Assembly: GCA_010093485.1 (NCBI GenBank)
Contig: MU001501.1
Span: forward strand, 1,567,052 to 1,631,051
Origin: Karstenula rhodostoma CBS 690.94
Lineage: Eukaryota > Ascomycota > Dothideomycetes > Pleosporales > Didymosphaeriaceae
Length of the DNA: 64,000 bases
Direction: 5' to 3'
Numbering within the stretch: the stretch's first letter is position 1; each line of letters opens with the position of its first letter. This document shows, in pieces, positions 23,040 through 34,345 of this stretch. The position numbers were made by a program, and so were the translations under genes. The notes below the pieces were generated by a model. It saw only the letters and a list, made by a program, of their open reading frames with translations, was not told the DNA's origin and ran no database searches.

Positions 23040-25421
23040 TTACCGTTGTCGGTCTCGTCCTTGCCCAAAGTCTGGCTCCACAACCGCCCGCTTCTCTTTC
23101 TTGCCTTTGACCACGTATCGAGCGAAAAGGGCAACGTGGTCCGATGGGAAGTGGTAGTTCGGGAATCCAGGTACGCGCTTGAGGTACTCTGAGTCGATGT
23201 CGCCAAGGAGCTCCACGACCTGCAACGTGTTTGTCGAATACCAAATGTAGTCGAGTACACCAGTGAAGTTTGGCGTGTAGTTGGTGAAGTTCAACTCGCC
23301 AATCGGTGAGTAACTCGACTTGAGGCTGAAGGGATGCGACACTCCATTCCTCGTCAGGTTACCGTAGTTGCGACTTCCTAAGTCTTCGTGCTGGTTCGAC
23401 ATGTTACCCGAAGTGATGAACTCGTAGATGCCGGAGTTAGGCGTTGAGTTGAAGTCACCGCAGAGTATAAGTGGGATTTGAGCGGCGTCCGAATATTCCA
23501 GTGATGGTCCTGGTGTCTGCGTGTTGTCCGGTATGGGGTTTCCTTCCTCGTCGTCGCCGTTCGCGAAGCGATAGAGCACCTTGTCAGTGCAGGGAGGCAA
23601 CTTTGCCCACTTGTTCGCTAACTTGGTGATGGACTCCAGCAGGATCGCCACTTGCACCATCTTGACATCCGTGAAGGCGGGGTTCCAGAACACGTGAACG
23701 TTACCGACAATCAACCTAGAACCGGTGACCCGATTCTCCAGGAACGCAATGACTGCGATGTCGTCTCGCGGCATGACGCGGTTGAAGATGTCATGCTCTC
23801 CCTTCATGTCAGGACGATTGATGGCAATGTTTGTGAAATCAATGAGCTGCTTTTCCAACAACACGTATCTAGCGCTGTTAGATCACACTCACTAAAGAAT
23901 GACATGATTCAACTCACTTGCTGTGCTTGTAGAAGATGGCACACCCGTCGACAAGCTTGGCATCCTTCTCAACCATGGTCCTCGCTCGAGTCTTCGTCCA
24001 GAACATGCCCTTGTAATCGTTGTGCGCCAGGGCCGGCCGGAAAAAGTCATTGTAGGACTCCTGGTCGATTTCTTGGAGGCAAAGTATGTCAGCATTGCGC
24101 TCCCGGAGTTCGGCCAGGATGGTCTCTCTCCGATGTTCCCAGTCCAAGGCTCCACTTGCAGTGTACCCGTATTGAGACGGGGTACAGTACTTGTCGCAGA
24201 GTATGTTGTAGCTGAGCGCAGATACTGTTTCTTGTTCGGCGGCTACTTCGTCAAGCTGGATAATGTCTCTTTCCATAGGAGCCTCGGGGCCTGTCCAAGT
24301 CAGCATAGTTTCGACCTAGCACCGCCGTCGATCTTACCTGGCGCAGTTTCACGGAAGTGTTCGATGAGCTTGGAAGTTCCGCTCTCTTCCATGATTATTT
24401 CTTTGTGTTCGCTGGGGATTGGGTTGCCATCTACACCGAGGACCTCCAACTGGAATAGAGAACCAAGTTCTGGGGGCAAGTAGTTGATATTGTTGTCAAA
24501 AAGGAGCAACTGCTTCAGATTGACCAGCATTCCTATCTCAGGAGGCAAAGTTCGCAGCTCGTTCAATGACGCATCCAAGTGAGTGAGGTTCCTAAGCCTT
24601 CCGACGCCTGCAGGGAGAATAGAGAGCTTGTTGCAGTTGAGGTACAGCTTGGTAAGAAACGTGTATTGGAACAAGGTCGGGGTCAACGTCTTTAGGTTTT
24701 GACCGCCGAAGTCGAGGATTGTCCAGACATGGTTCTCTCTGCCATCCTGAATCATCTGCCCCGCGGGCCTGTTGCGCTCCTCCTTGTCTGCATCTTTCTG
24801 GGTGCCGCTGTTCGTTCCAGCAATCACATTTTTGTTCACACTTGGGTGGTTCCTCGCATGGGAGTGAGACTGCGTCATCTCACGGGCCATTTGTGCTAGT
24901 TTCAGTTGTTCTGCCCAGTGTTCGCTGACCGGTTTGTTGAGCCCATTATGCACACTTCCTGGCGTTCCGTTCTGCATGTGGTTTTGACCAAAGTGAGGCT
25001 GTACGTTCGAGATACCTCCGCTGGAAACATTATGCTGGTGATTGAACTGATTTGCATGCGCGCCAGTCCCATGGTCCTGGTGCTGGTGGTGTGTTTGGCT
25101 GTGATGCTGGTGGCTGGGATTGTGCTGGAAGGGCTTGCCCAGGTTCATCTGCATCGCGTATCTGTTCCCTCCGTTCATCATCACGTTGTGGCCCTGATTG
25201 CCATGGCCATGGCCTTGGTTGAACATGGCGAGCTGCTGCGGCGACTGCGCACCCGAGGAGCGCGACGGCGAGGGGGTGTCTGGGTTGTTGAAGGGTATGC
25301 GGGCGCTAGTGGTCGGCGAGCGCACCCGGGGTGGGAGGTTTCGAGATTGTAGATGGTTTTGTGCGTGTTGCGGGTAGAAAGCGTGGCCTGGTCCCCTTTG
25401 GTAGGCCGAGTAATCGGCCAT
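23040..25421 (-). CDS. CCR4: CCR4 deadenylase, catalytic subunit of CCR4-NOT
   Basis: Poly(A)-specific 3' exonuclease that shortens mRNA tails. Exons 25421-24338, 24290-23918 and 23868-23040 (introns 47 and 49 bp) give 761 aa. Order of parts: a His/Gln/Asn-rich disordered N-terminus (1-200); leucine-rich repeats at about 230-340 (LTKLYLNCNKLSILPAGVGR, LPPEIGMLVNLKQLLLFDNN) that bind the CAF1 subunit; then an endonuclease/exonuclease/phosphatase domain. That domain has SALSYNILCDKYCTPSQYGY, the metal-binding Glu in LCLQEIDQESY, the catalytic strand LILCGDFNSTPNSGIYE and the terminal FPSDHVALFARY. All catalytic signatures are present. The gene is divergent from the methyltransferase gene. Confidence 0.95.
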
Positions 25422-26740
25422 CTACAGGTATAGCGAGGTCAGGCGATGAGGGGCCCCGGGGCTGCAGCGGCGAGGGTGAGTTGGCGCCCGGGGGAGATTC
25501 GAGATAGGCGTGGGTCAGGTCGGTGGAGGGGAGCGGAGACGCGCTTTTCTTCGGTTTAACATGGGCGACTCTACAACACGCCTTCATGTGCTGCGCTGGG
25601 GACGCGGGCCACCGTGGGGCATGTGTTGAGCAGGTGTGTCGCCGGGCAAGCTGCGGTCGCGTAGGTGCGGGGAGCGAGCGTGTGCGCGGAGCAGGACGGG
25701 GAGCTCGTGGGAGCGGGAGATTAAGGACAGATTGGTTGGTCGGGGGTGTGAATGTTTGAATGGTGCTGGCACCTGTCTTCACCGTCGTTAGTCACTAGGG
25801 TGGGGACGAGGTTGGTTGATGCCGAAATAGACGACGACAGAACCGGGGAGAAGGACGCGCCAACGCACCGGCTGGGGCAGCGAGAAGCAGTGCAGCTATT
25901 CAAGCAGTCTCAATTGCGCGGGTTTGGCCGTGACGGGCGCCGGGTGCAGCGTAGGCAAAGAATAGAGAGTGTAGCAATGCTATCGCATGTCGCAAAGCTC
26001 CGGCTGGTGCGTCTAGGCCGGCGTTCAACCGCGAGTCACGTGGCACCATGGGCGTCGCTACTGTGCGCTTGCGTTGGTAGCTCTCACGCCTGCCTCAGGC
26101 CATTGTGCGCGGATGGGCGCGGCAAAGACGAAATCGCATCGCATCACATACATTACCGCGAGGGCGCTTGCATCATCTTGCGTGACGGTTCTTCGAGGCG
26201 GCCCCGCAACCATGCTCCCCATCCCACGCCCGCTGCACCCATGGACCGTCTCGTACATATGCCTGACCACTGACCACCCCCGCGTTTGCACCCGCCACAG
26301 CTCCATGTCTCGTGCTAGACGTGAGACGTGCGGGCTTGGGGCGGCCGTGTGTGTAGGCACTCCCGTCCTGATTGGAGCCGTTTGTTGCACGTCTGTCCGA
26401 AGCAAGCTGTCTGAAGCAAGCTGTCTGCTGTCCGCTGTCCGCTGTCCGCTGTCCGCTGTCCGCTGTCCGCTGTCCGCTGTCCGCTGTCCGCCGCCCAGCT
26501 GAGGGGCACCGCGGTCCTTTATCTGCAGAGCCGTCCGAGGTGCGGACGCAGCCTGTGCAGATCCAATCTCTCGTCCTCCCGCTTGCCCGCCACACCCACC
26601 CTCGTCACGTCCCGCTGCCGCCCCGTCTTCATATCTGGTGGCTCCCCGATGTTCCGACTTCACACGTGCTCATCGGACGACTTGGGAAAGGTCCAATATC
26701 GCGAGCTGCCCGCTAAAAACAGTGGGGCAAGCGTGTGAAA
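25422..26740. promoter_or_regulatory. Divergent intergenic region, CCR4 / methyltransferase
   Basis: 1.3 kb between two divergent start codons. It carries a nine-copy 7-bp tandem repeat at 26427-26489. Open frames across the repeat are not believable genes. Confidence 0.55.
26427..26489. repeat. Heptanucleotide tandem repeat (GCTGTCC)9
   Basis: Nine perfect copies of a 7-bp unit. Just before it is a duplicated 14-bp unit, GAAGCAAGCTGTCT, at about 26399-26426. The array lies about 250 bp upstream of the methyltransferase start. No spacers are present, so it is not a CRISPR. Confidence 0.95.
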
Positions 26741-28143
26741 ATGGCCGAGTGGATGATGGTGTGCTCTCCTGCAGCATTCCGTCTCATGTCGATGCCGCTG
26801 ACCTGATCTCTCCACAGTATCGCTACAACACTGGCGGCAACGCCAACGGCCCATCTGCCCGCCCAAAGACTGCAGGGGCGAAGCAATGGGACTTGACCTC
26901 GACTGACGCCCTCGGACGAACCATATCGGCGAGCGCTACCTTTGCCGCGCCCGCGCCCGCGCCCGGAGCACCCATGGACGCGACGCGGGGCTCTGTTTCG
27001 AGCGCATCGACTGCCCAGAGTACCAAACTTGATGATTCTGCTATCCTCGCCAACCCATTTGCCCTGCGCCATGGCCGCCGCTACCTTCGAGACCTGCCGT
27101 ATCCCCTCCCCTGCGACCTGCCCGAGCTCCAGCGCCAGAACCTACACACCCTCCTTGCCACGTCTGTCTTTGGCCGTGCGCTTGGCTCCAGCCCGAACCC
27201 CGAACGCCCACCTCGAAAAGTGCTCGAGATCGCGTGCGGTAGCGGGTACTGGTCGTCGCTATGCTACGAGTACCTGTACGGCCTGGGCTACGAGGATGTC
27301 CAATACACCGGCATCGATATCGTGCCCGTTGCCGCCGACTTGCGCAAACAGAACATAGACTGGAAGTTCGTCCAACACGATCTGCGAAAGGTGCCGCTAC
27401 CGTTCGACGACGGCGAATTTGACATTGTGGTTATGAAGGATATGAGCATGGTAGTGCCGCTGGGCTCCGCATCCCAGAGGATCCTGGACGAAGCGATCCG
27501 GATACTCAAGTCGGGAGGCACGTTGGAGATATGGGAAACCGACCACATTATCCGATCTATCCTACCGCACCCTCCACCGCCGCCGGGCAAGAACCCCCAG
27601 GAATACGCCTGTGCCGTTGCAACGGGGACCTTCATGATCTCCCCCATCACCCCATTTACCGGAGTCCACAACAAGTTCCTCGCGTCCTCCAACCGATGGA
27701 TCATGGAGGCCTTGGATAAGCGGAAGCTATCACCCACGCCGTGCGTGCGTATCTCGCAGATGCTGTTGCAGGAGACCGAGACCCTCCAAGGCGTGGAGAA
27801 CCGGAGGGTAGCCATCCCCCTGGGCGAGCTGCGCTGGGAGCGAGAGGCCGCAGCCGAGAAACAGGCGGCGAACCGTCGAGGCAGCGAGGCCGCGCGCACC
27901 ACCAAGAGCGCGCTCGACGGCGCGACCCTCACAGACGAACAAGCCGCTCTTCGGTACACAGCGTTGCTCGTCGTCATCCAAATGATCGAGAGTCTCGAGC
28001 CGCTGCTCAAGGAAGTCAGTGGCAAGTCCCAGGAGGAATGGCAGACGTGGTGGGGCTCGATGATGACGAACCTGCTGCAGGAGAAGGGCGCCTCGAGCGG
28101 CGAGTGTCTGGAGATTGGCGTCTGGTGGTGCCACAAGGTCTGA
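26741..28143 (+). CDS. Class I SAM-dependent methyltransferase
   Basis: The conserved frame has no ATG before about 26973, so I place an 18-nt first coding exon at 26741-26758 (Met-Ala-Glu-Trp-Met-Met), an intron at 26759-26817 (59 bp, GCTGAC branch point, CCACAG acceptor) and exon 2 at 26818-28143, giving 447 aa. If this is wrong, translation may begin at MDATRGSV. The Rossmann core is clear: motif I KVLEIACGSGYWS, an acidic end of strand 2 in YTGIDIVPVA, QHDLRKVPLPFDDGEFDIVVMKDM, then RILKSGGTLEIWE. The substrate is unknown; a C-terminal helical extension with a charged Ala/Arg-rich stretch is fungal in character. Protein, lipid or small-molecule targets are all possible. Confidence 0.8.
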
Positions 28144-28301
28144 TGCGAATGCGCGCGTGCGCATACCTACCTTTTGCTTTGAGATATCCCATCGTTGGCC
28201 TGGCTTGGTTTCAGGCTCTCCGCGTTTCGCTGGCGAAACTGTTTATACCTTATCATAGCGTTGACGTAAAGCGCGGTACCGCTTCAGGTAGTACAATGCT
28301 T

Positions 28302-28613
28302 CTATCTCTGAACCAATGTCAATCGATACCTCAGCTGCACTTGGGCCCACTTCCACGTACCCTTCTTCACGAACTCGGCCCGCTCGATGCCCTTCCTGAT
28401 CTGCTCTTCGTCGGTCACATGCTGCTGGCTAGCGAATGCTTTGTGCAGTCGGGTTCGGTAGTACTCATATCCCAGGGGATACTCGCGACCAAGGAACAGC
28501 AGCTCTGTCGATGTGATGTCAGTCGGAAGTGTGCGTGGGCCCGCGGGTGATCCAACGGTACCTTTGTAGATGTTTATAACGCGGTGCCGGAGTGTCTGAT
28601 TGACAGCCGCCAT
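28302..28613 (-). CDS. ETFRF1/LYRM5-like LYR-family mitochondrial protein
   Basis: Exon 1 28613-28562, intron 28561-28505 (57 bp, GTACCG..GACAG), exon 2 28504-28302; 84 aa. Spliced, the centre reads [20 protein letters not shown], matching the LYRM5/ETFRF1 signature (human: LYKNLLYLGRDYP). Members of this family bind the electron-transfer flavoprotein in the mitochondrial matrix and control its FAD. The C-terminus has the expected helix [18 protein letters not shown]. An unspliced reading would insert about 19 residues in the motif, so the intron is well supported. It is divergent, across 245 bp, from a gene with a probable mitochondrial presequence. Symbol withheld because fungal naming is not settled. 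Confidence 0.85.
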   Translation of the reverse strand: MAAVNQTLRHRVINIYKGTVGSPAGPRTLPTDITSTELLFLGREYPLGYEYYRTRLHKAFASQQHVTDEEQIRKGIERAEFVKKGTWKWAQVQLRYRLTLVQR

Positions 28614-28858
28614 GTCGCTAACCTTTAGACGGGTGCACACTCAACCAAGCTACAGACCAACCCAAGGTGTTACTATGCAAAGTGCGTGGATGGATAATCA
28701 TGATCAAAGTGCTTGAAGTCGGCGCCGTTGAATCATGCGGGGCGGCCCAAGCTCCACCGACGACACCTCGGCCCGTAATCAACTCAACCCCATCAATGCT
28801 ACCACAGACTACCTAAGTTTTTTCCCGCGCGTCGATACTTGCAGCCGCCCTGCATAAC
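28614..28858. promoter_or_regulatory. Shared divergent promoter of two mitochondrial-type genes
   Basis: 245 bp between the start codons of the LYRM5-like gene and the thioesterase-like gene. No specific element recognised. Confidence 0.5.
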
Positions 28859-30043
28859 ATGCGCCTCCTCGCACGCAGTGTGCTGCCCACGCGCTCGCCA
28901 CCCACGCACCGCGCACCGCACGCCCCACGCCAGCACTCGACGAGCGCTCCCAGCAAAGATGCGGCGACGGCTGCCCTGAGCCCGCGGTGGCTCTCCGACC
29001 TCAAGACGCGCGTCGGCCAATGCATCGCTTTTGGCATAAGCAGGGAACAGGTCAAGGAAGCCGGCGATATCCTGCATAATGTCAATTTCAACTGGAAAGA
29101 CCTGGTTGCTGGCAGCGAAGGCTTCCTGACTGGGAAGCACCGCTGGGGCCTTCATCGGCAGCAGGTCGCCTGGGGAGAAATGGTGAGGTTGCTTGTCGGC
29201 TCAATGTGGGTGTGGTGGCTAATGCGCTGAGGGGGGGACACAGGATAGCATGGTAAGAACAGCAGCGAATGCGTTTTCTCACAGGCAAGACTGCGTGCTA
29301 ATGTTTGCAAGGGTACGGTGCTCGATTGAACCTCAATTGGGGAGGGTGTTGACTGTGTGACAGGCCACGTCAATAACGTAACATACAATCGGTGGGCTGA
29401 GAGCGCTCGAGTCAATTGGGGCATGAACTTCGCCCGCATGGATACCGACCATAGAGATGAGTGGGAGGCTCTGGTGACGCCCAAAGGCATTGGCATGATC
29501 TTACGGAGCATCCGTACCGACTACAAGTTTGTGAGTTGCCTGCCTGTCCAGCGATAGTCTTACAGCAGAGGACCCTGTGAGCGCATGACTACGGGGTTCA
29601 AGCCAGGGTCTTTTCCCTGTTGCGCGCGTTGTACAGGAGGTCGCAGCTGCAAGGCTCATATACAAATCGTTGCTAACTGTGGTGCTACTCCAAAGCCGAT
29701 CAAGTACCCGGACCGTGTCACGGTATTGCATAGGCTTCGTTCGATGCCGAAGGCGGACACCGACCACTTTATCCTAGACGTGGTCATACTCTCCGAGCTG
29801 CATCGGAGGGTTGCAGCGCGCTGTGTCGAAGACATCGTCATGTATAACTACAAAGCAGGGAAGAAGTCCGCAATGGAGCCATTCATGATCGATATGCTGC
29901 AGGAAACATTCAACCTCCAAGAGCAGGCGAAGCTGAAGTACGGGAATAAGGCATTGGAGCTCATTCGACGGGTACAAGCACTCGAGAAGGCCTCCTGGGA
30001 TAGACCAGATGCCAAGGAGGACTTTGGCAGCGCGAATCCATAA
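28859..30043 (+). CDS. Mitochondrial hotdog-fold thioesterase-like protein with very small exons
   Basis: The N-terminus MRLLARSVLPTRSPP is Arg-rich and lacks acidic residues, as in a mitochondrial presequence. Exons: 28859-29182, 29244-29252 (9 nt), 29312 (1 nt), 29364-29530 and 29696-30043. Introns are 61, 59, 51 and 165 bp; the total is 282 aa. The conserved hotdog segment WGEMDSMGHVNNVTYNRW is spelled across four exons: Met ends exon 1, Asp-Ser-Met is exon 2, and Gly combines the single G with GC of exon 4. Downstream are YPDRVTVLHRL and SELHRRVAARCVEDIVMYNY, typical of the 4HBT-like fungal family, and a coiled C-terminus. The substrate is unknown. Removing the whole 29253-29363 block as one intron would shift the frame and hit a stop at once. 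Confidence 0.82.
29244..29312 (+). other. 9-nt exon and 1-nt exon separated by a 59-bp intron
   Basis: The GATAGCATG exon (29244-29252) follows a CACAG acceptor and precedes GTAAGA. The intron to 29311 has a GCTAAT branch-like site and ends GCAAG. A single G at 29312 then precedes donor GTACGG, whose intron has TTGAC and ends GACAG at 29363. Both introns are of normal local length. See the matching finding. Confidence 0.65.
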
Positions 30044-31328
30044 AGCTTTTCTCAACGTGCCACCCTGCATCGACTGTCACTGCAGCTATCCAGCCCCAGC
30101 ACACCATCGGGTGATCTGCATGGCCGTTACGCGTGACTTGCCCGTGTTTCCTAATTGGTACGTAACGGTGCAGGGCATTGGCTGCCATACCAAGCTTTCA
30201 ACGGCGCCAATGAGGGAGGGGCGGGACAGGCTCCTGGGCAAACAACTCTGACGAGGAGAAAAGCTCCGACGACAGAAACAGCCGGGCGACCCCCTGGTGG
30301 GAGCATTGGGCGATATTGCAGCATTCACGCAGCTGTTGCTTACCCGAACAAGCTGGATAATGTCGTCTGCACCGCCGATGTCCCCGAAGTGGGCGGCGGG
30401 GCTGCAGTGCGGTATGCTCGCTGCAGCAAATCAGAACAAGAAGGGAGGTGCTGTTTGGTGCCGGTTCTGACCGTGCAGGCAGAACGAGGCAGCTCACCAG
30501 GGGGCCCCGGTTTCCGCAAATAAACAAGATGGGCTAAGCTGGTTACCCGCTGCACAGTCATTGGCGTCCGATGCAGCGTTTGGTGCGAAGAGACGAGGCC
30601 AGCGCAGTTGTGAGGCCACGGCCAGGGTGCGAGTGAGCAGCAGTGAAGGCGCTCTGCCTGCTTCAGCGCAAGCGTTGCAAAGATGCGGCTAGGGCGGTAG
30701 GAGGACAGTCCCCATGCGGGCGCGGGCACGCTGATCCCTGAGGCGGGCCCATCGTCGGCGTGGTGATCGACGGTACATGTGAGATGTACCTTTGTACAGT
30801 AGGCGACAGGATGCTGAAAAGGGCGAGCTGCAGCGGGCGAGTAAGAGGCACGGTGGGCGGTGCCTGGGGGCCCTCGGCATAGGGTCTCGCATCGTGCTGT
30901 GTCTGTCGTGTGCGCGGTGGAGGACGGCGGAAGGAGGCACACGAAACAGGCAGCGCTGCGATCTCCCAGCAGGCCCGGTGCGCCATAGCCGGAGTTGTGG
31001 TGGAGGTGGACGGTGGACGGTGGACGGTGGACAGCCTCTGCACGGCGAACCACGGGTGCTGGTAGCGGGGGCGCCTGACAGCTTGAAGGCATTTTGGGAC
31101 GATTCTTTGGGGCCTTGGCGCCGAGTGGTGCGTGCAGCAGAGCCAGAGCGTTACTGGGACTGGCAATTTCGTGAGGCAGCCGGCCCTCCCCCAAACACAC
31201 TCACTCTCTCGACTCACACGACACCCTCCCCCGCAGCCAGCGCCGCCGTCACCCAGTCTGGCTCGTCCTGTGATCCAGCCGAGCCGACCTGCGGTGTCTG
31301 CGCTCTCCGCCCGCTGCCTGCCGCGTAC
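30044..31328. other. Long region upstream of the acrB-like gene
   Basis: 1.3 kb, G+C-rich. It contains a 7-bp tandem repeat (31005-31032) and, just before the acrB-like start, a pyrimidine-rich stretch typical of a fungal 5' leader (about 31187-31230). Large overlapping open frames on both strands look accidental. Confidence 0.55.
31005..31032. repeat. Heptanucleotide tandem repeat (GGTGGAC)4
   Basis: Four perfect copies of a 7-bp unit about 300 bp upstream of the acrB-like start codon. Confidence 0.9.
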
Positions 31329-31572
31329 ATGGTAGCGAAGGGGAAGAGGAGCCAGGCGAACCGCACGACCAGAGACAACGAGAATGGCCTCGCCGCGCCC
31401 GTCGGAAAGCGCATTTCCAGGCAGCGCAGCAACCCGCACCTCAACGGCCACGCCAATGGGAAGCCCCAGCCCTCGCCGCCGCCGCCCGCGAGCAACGTAG
31501 ACGACGCCATGACGCAGCCCGCCGCCGCAGCTCCATCCGCTGAAGATGCCGCTGCCTTTGCCAGCACCGTGG

Positions 31573-31619
<47 letters not shown>

Positions 31620-34345
31620 TCGGCCAGCACCGCCGGCGACCGCCTGCGCGCCGCGTCCAACGTGTCGCTCGACGGCCTCGAGGCCTGCCGCCAGTACGAC
31701 ACCGACCCCTTCGACGCCGCCCCCAGCGCCCTCGCGCGTGCTGCTGCCAATGGCACAAAGACCCCGCCCGTCTACATGCCCAACATGCTCACCGTGGCCA
31801 CCACCATTCTCTCGTCCTGTCCTCTGCGGGACGTCCTCGCCATCCTCATCATCCTTCTCCAGCTGCCCCCCACCGTCCTGACCGTGGTGCAGTTCCTCTT
31901 TGCAACCCTCACCTTCGTCCCTCCCCAAGCCGGAACCCCCCTCTCTGCCCTCTCCGCCTTCCCCTCCTTCACCGACATCTTCCAGGGCTCCGGCGGGACC
32001 CCCTCCCTCTTTACAATCGTCTTCGCTGATGCCCTCATACTGGTGCTCTGGCTGGTCCTGTGGGTCCCCGTACAGAATTTCTTCTTGGACCTGGCGCAGG
32101 CCGTCATTGCAATAGCCCTAGGGGGCGCAGCAGCTGGCAAGAATGGTACGACCAACAGCATCTTCATCTGTTGTGTCATTATTCTGTCAAACCATCTCTT
32201 CAGATTCAGGCCTCTTCGGCAACACATCCTCCACTTTGTCTACACGGGGCTCGCCCGGGGAGGCCTGGAATTTTTGTCGAGCCCTCCGAGTATGCCGACC
32301 TTTCAGGAAAGCTTCTCAACCCCCCACGGATGGCCCCGCAGCCTCCTGGGAATTCACATTTTAGCTCAAGGTGTCGTTCGCATCATTCGACGATCTCTCT
32401 CTCGACGGGAAGCAGCCCAATCGCTGCCCACCGGCAAGAAAACCGACCCCGAAGCCGGCGTCCACCTCCAGCGCACTTCAACCGCCGCCACCGATTCAAA
32501 CGCCGAAGTTCCTAATTCTTCGAGTACCGATGGCCGTCCGCCTGGGCCGTCGCCCGCAACACATGCACCCAAGGACAAGGCGAGTAGTAGCCGGAGGAAG
32601 AGGAAGCAGGCTACGCATGTTCGCAGTCAGCAGCCATTTTGGGCTGCACTTGCGAGTACAAAAGTCACAGTTCTTAAAGAGATGGAAAGTAGCCGAGCGG
32701 CCAACGACGCCGGGGAGGCTAACGCGAAAGACGCTAATCACATTGGAAACGCTGTTTGGAGATTGGAAGACGACCGTGTTTGGATTTCAGAAGTCGGGCA
32801 TTCCGACATTTCTTTTCGAGTCAGTTTGTGTGGGAGTGGAGATTTTGACCGTGTGCAAGAGCAGCTTGGGAGTGGTGGTTCGGGTATTGACAAGTCGAAG
32901 CCTTTCTACATCCGTGTCAACGGTGCGGATTGGAGTTCGACCCGCATTCGGTCGACCCTGCCGGAGGGTTACCTGGGCGAGGAGAGGAACGGCATATGGG
33001 TGGGGGAAATTTTTGGTCTGACGGGCCTATCAAACTACCATTGCGAGTTTGTGCGGACCAGGGACCACGAAGTCTTCTATTCCACCAGCCTGATAACTTC
33101 TCCGAGCCCGGTCACAGAGCAAGGTGAGCTTACATGAGAGAGCGTTGGGCCCCTGAAAACTCACAATCAACAGCAATTGCCTCTGTTACATCACCTCCAC
33201 CTCACCAGACATTGAGGCCCTCTTCGCCCGCAACGACCCTGAAGAACTCAATCGCCTCCGCCGACCAGCAGTTACAAGAGCAACGGAACCGACTCAAGCG
33301 GAACAAGAAAGACCACAAAGCTGCACTCACTGCCATCAAGAAAGAGGTCGATACCCTGGGTACGCGACTGGCAAATGCTGGAGGTAGTGACGAGCGCCAG
33401 CGCCAGCGAGTCATGCAGTTCACGCAGAACATCCGTCAAGCTGAGGATGCCGCCGCTGATATCGCTGTCAAGATAAATTCCATGGGCGAGATTCCAGCCG
33501 AAGAGGCGGACGAGGCTGCTGTCAAAAAGCGGGAGTGGAAGAAAGAGCGAGACAACAAGGAAGCTGTGTCGACAGAATTCGACAATGCCAAGGCAGAAAT
33601 CGAACGCCAGGTCCGCAGCGTCGAGTCGGACATTAGCTCGGCCGTCCAGAAGCGCGAACGCCTTCAACAGCGTCAAGCGAAGCTCAATGACCAGAACGAC
33701 CGCCTCATCACAGCCAACAAGGAAGGTTATACTGCCAAGCAACGCAAGGAGCAGGAACGTCTGGCGCTCCACCAAGAAAGGCTACAGGTTGAAGCACAAT
33801 ATCGCAACAACATCAACAGCTTTGAGCGCCGCGCGAATGACTACTACATGGCTACTGGGCAGATCGAACAGACAATTCAGCATTTTGAGACCATTCTCTC
33901 GCAGTCTCAAAACATGTCTGTTCCTGCCACGCCTGATGGTCATCTGCCAGGCACTAACAACATGTCTCCTTACACGCATCCCTTCCAGAGCTTCACGTTC
34001 CCTCTCTACAATGACGGTCGAGTCGACAGCAACCCTGGTTCTATCCGTGGCGGTCGCGGACGCTCTTCATCTATGCTCTCCAACATTTCCGGCTTTACAG
34101 ATGGCTTCGACGACCACATGCACTCACCCTCTGGCAATGTTCTCGGCAACCCTTGGAACGCCCCTGGGCTGCTCAATGGAGGAAACGGAAGCCATGGCAG
34201 TGGCAGTCTCACCTCTGGAACGTCGAGTCAAAGCTCCAGTCAGCGCGATCCGATGAGCCCCGTGCCGAACGTCAAAGCCATGATGGCACGGAGTCCGCCG
34301 GGTGGTAGTGGTGCGTATATGAGTCCAGTTGGCACGGGTCGTTAG
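31329..34345 (+). CDS. acrB: acrB-like ubiquitination-network signalling protein
   Basis: Exon 1 31329-33123, intron 33124-33173 (50 bp, GTGAGC..CAACAG), exon 2 33174-34345; 988 aa. It matches the layout of Aspergillus acrB, a membrane protein tied to drug sensitivity and ubiquitin-dependent regulation. The N-terminus is basic and disordered (NENGLAAPVGKRISRQRSN), then has an Ala-Ser repeat. Three hydrophobic segments follow at about residues 170-300 (LAILIILLQLPPTVLTVVQF, DALILVLWLVLWVPVQNFFL, SIFICCVIILSNHLF). After a soluble middle part (PFYIRVNGADW), exon 2 opens with TLRPSSPATTLKNSI and a long charged coiled coil (about 620-830). The C-terminus is Ser/Gly-rich. The start is the first ATG after the pyrimidine-rich leader; an upstream extension of the frame is not believable. 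Confidence 0.85.
31575..31616. repeat. Hexanucleotide repeat (GCGTCT)7 in acrB-like coding sequence
   Basis: Seven perfect copies encoding alternating Ala-Ser. Length changes keep the frame. Confidence 0.92.

Noticed and set aside
26427..26489. Possible CRISPR-like array
   Set aside because: Units are contiguous 7-mers without spacers, in a eukaryotic genome.
29253..29363. Single 111-bp intron in the thioesterase-like gene
   Set aside because: Consensus ends but wrong phase: the next codons would be Ala-Thr-Ser-Ile-Thr-stop.
30792..31328. Upstream extension of the acrB-like frame
   Set aside because: Reads through a 7-bp repeat and a pyrimidine-rich leader; no similarity to the family before the Met at 31329.
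30663..31928. 421-codon minus-strand open frame
   Set aside because: Overlaps the acrB-like N-terminus; its Arg run is the antisense of the (GCGTCT)n repeat.
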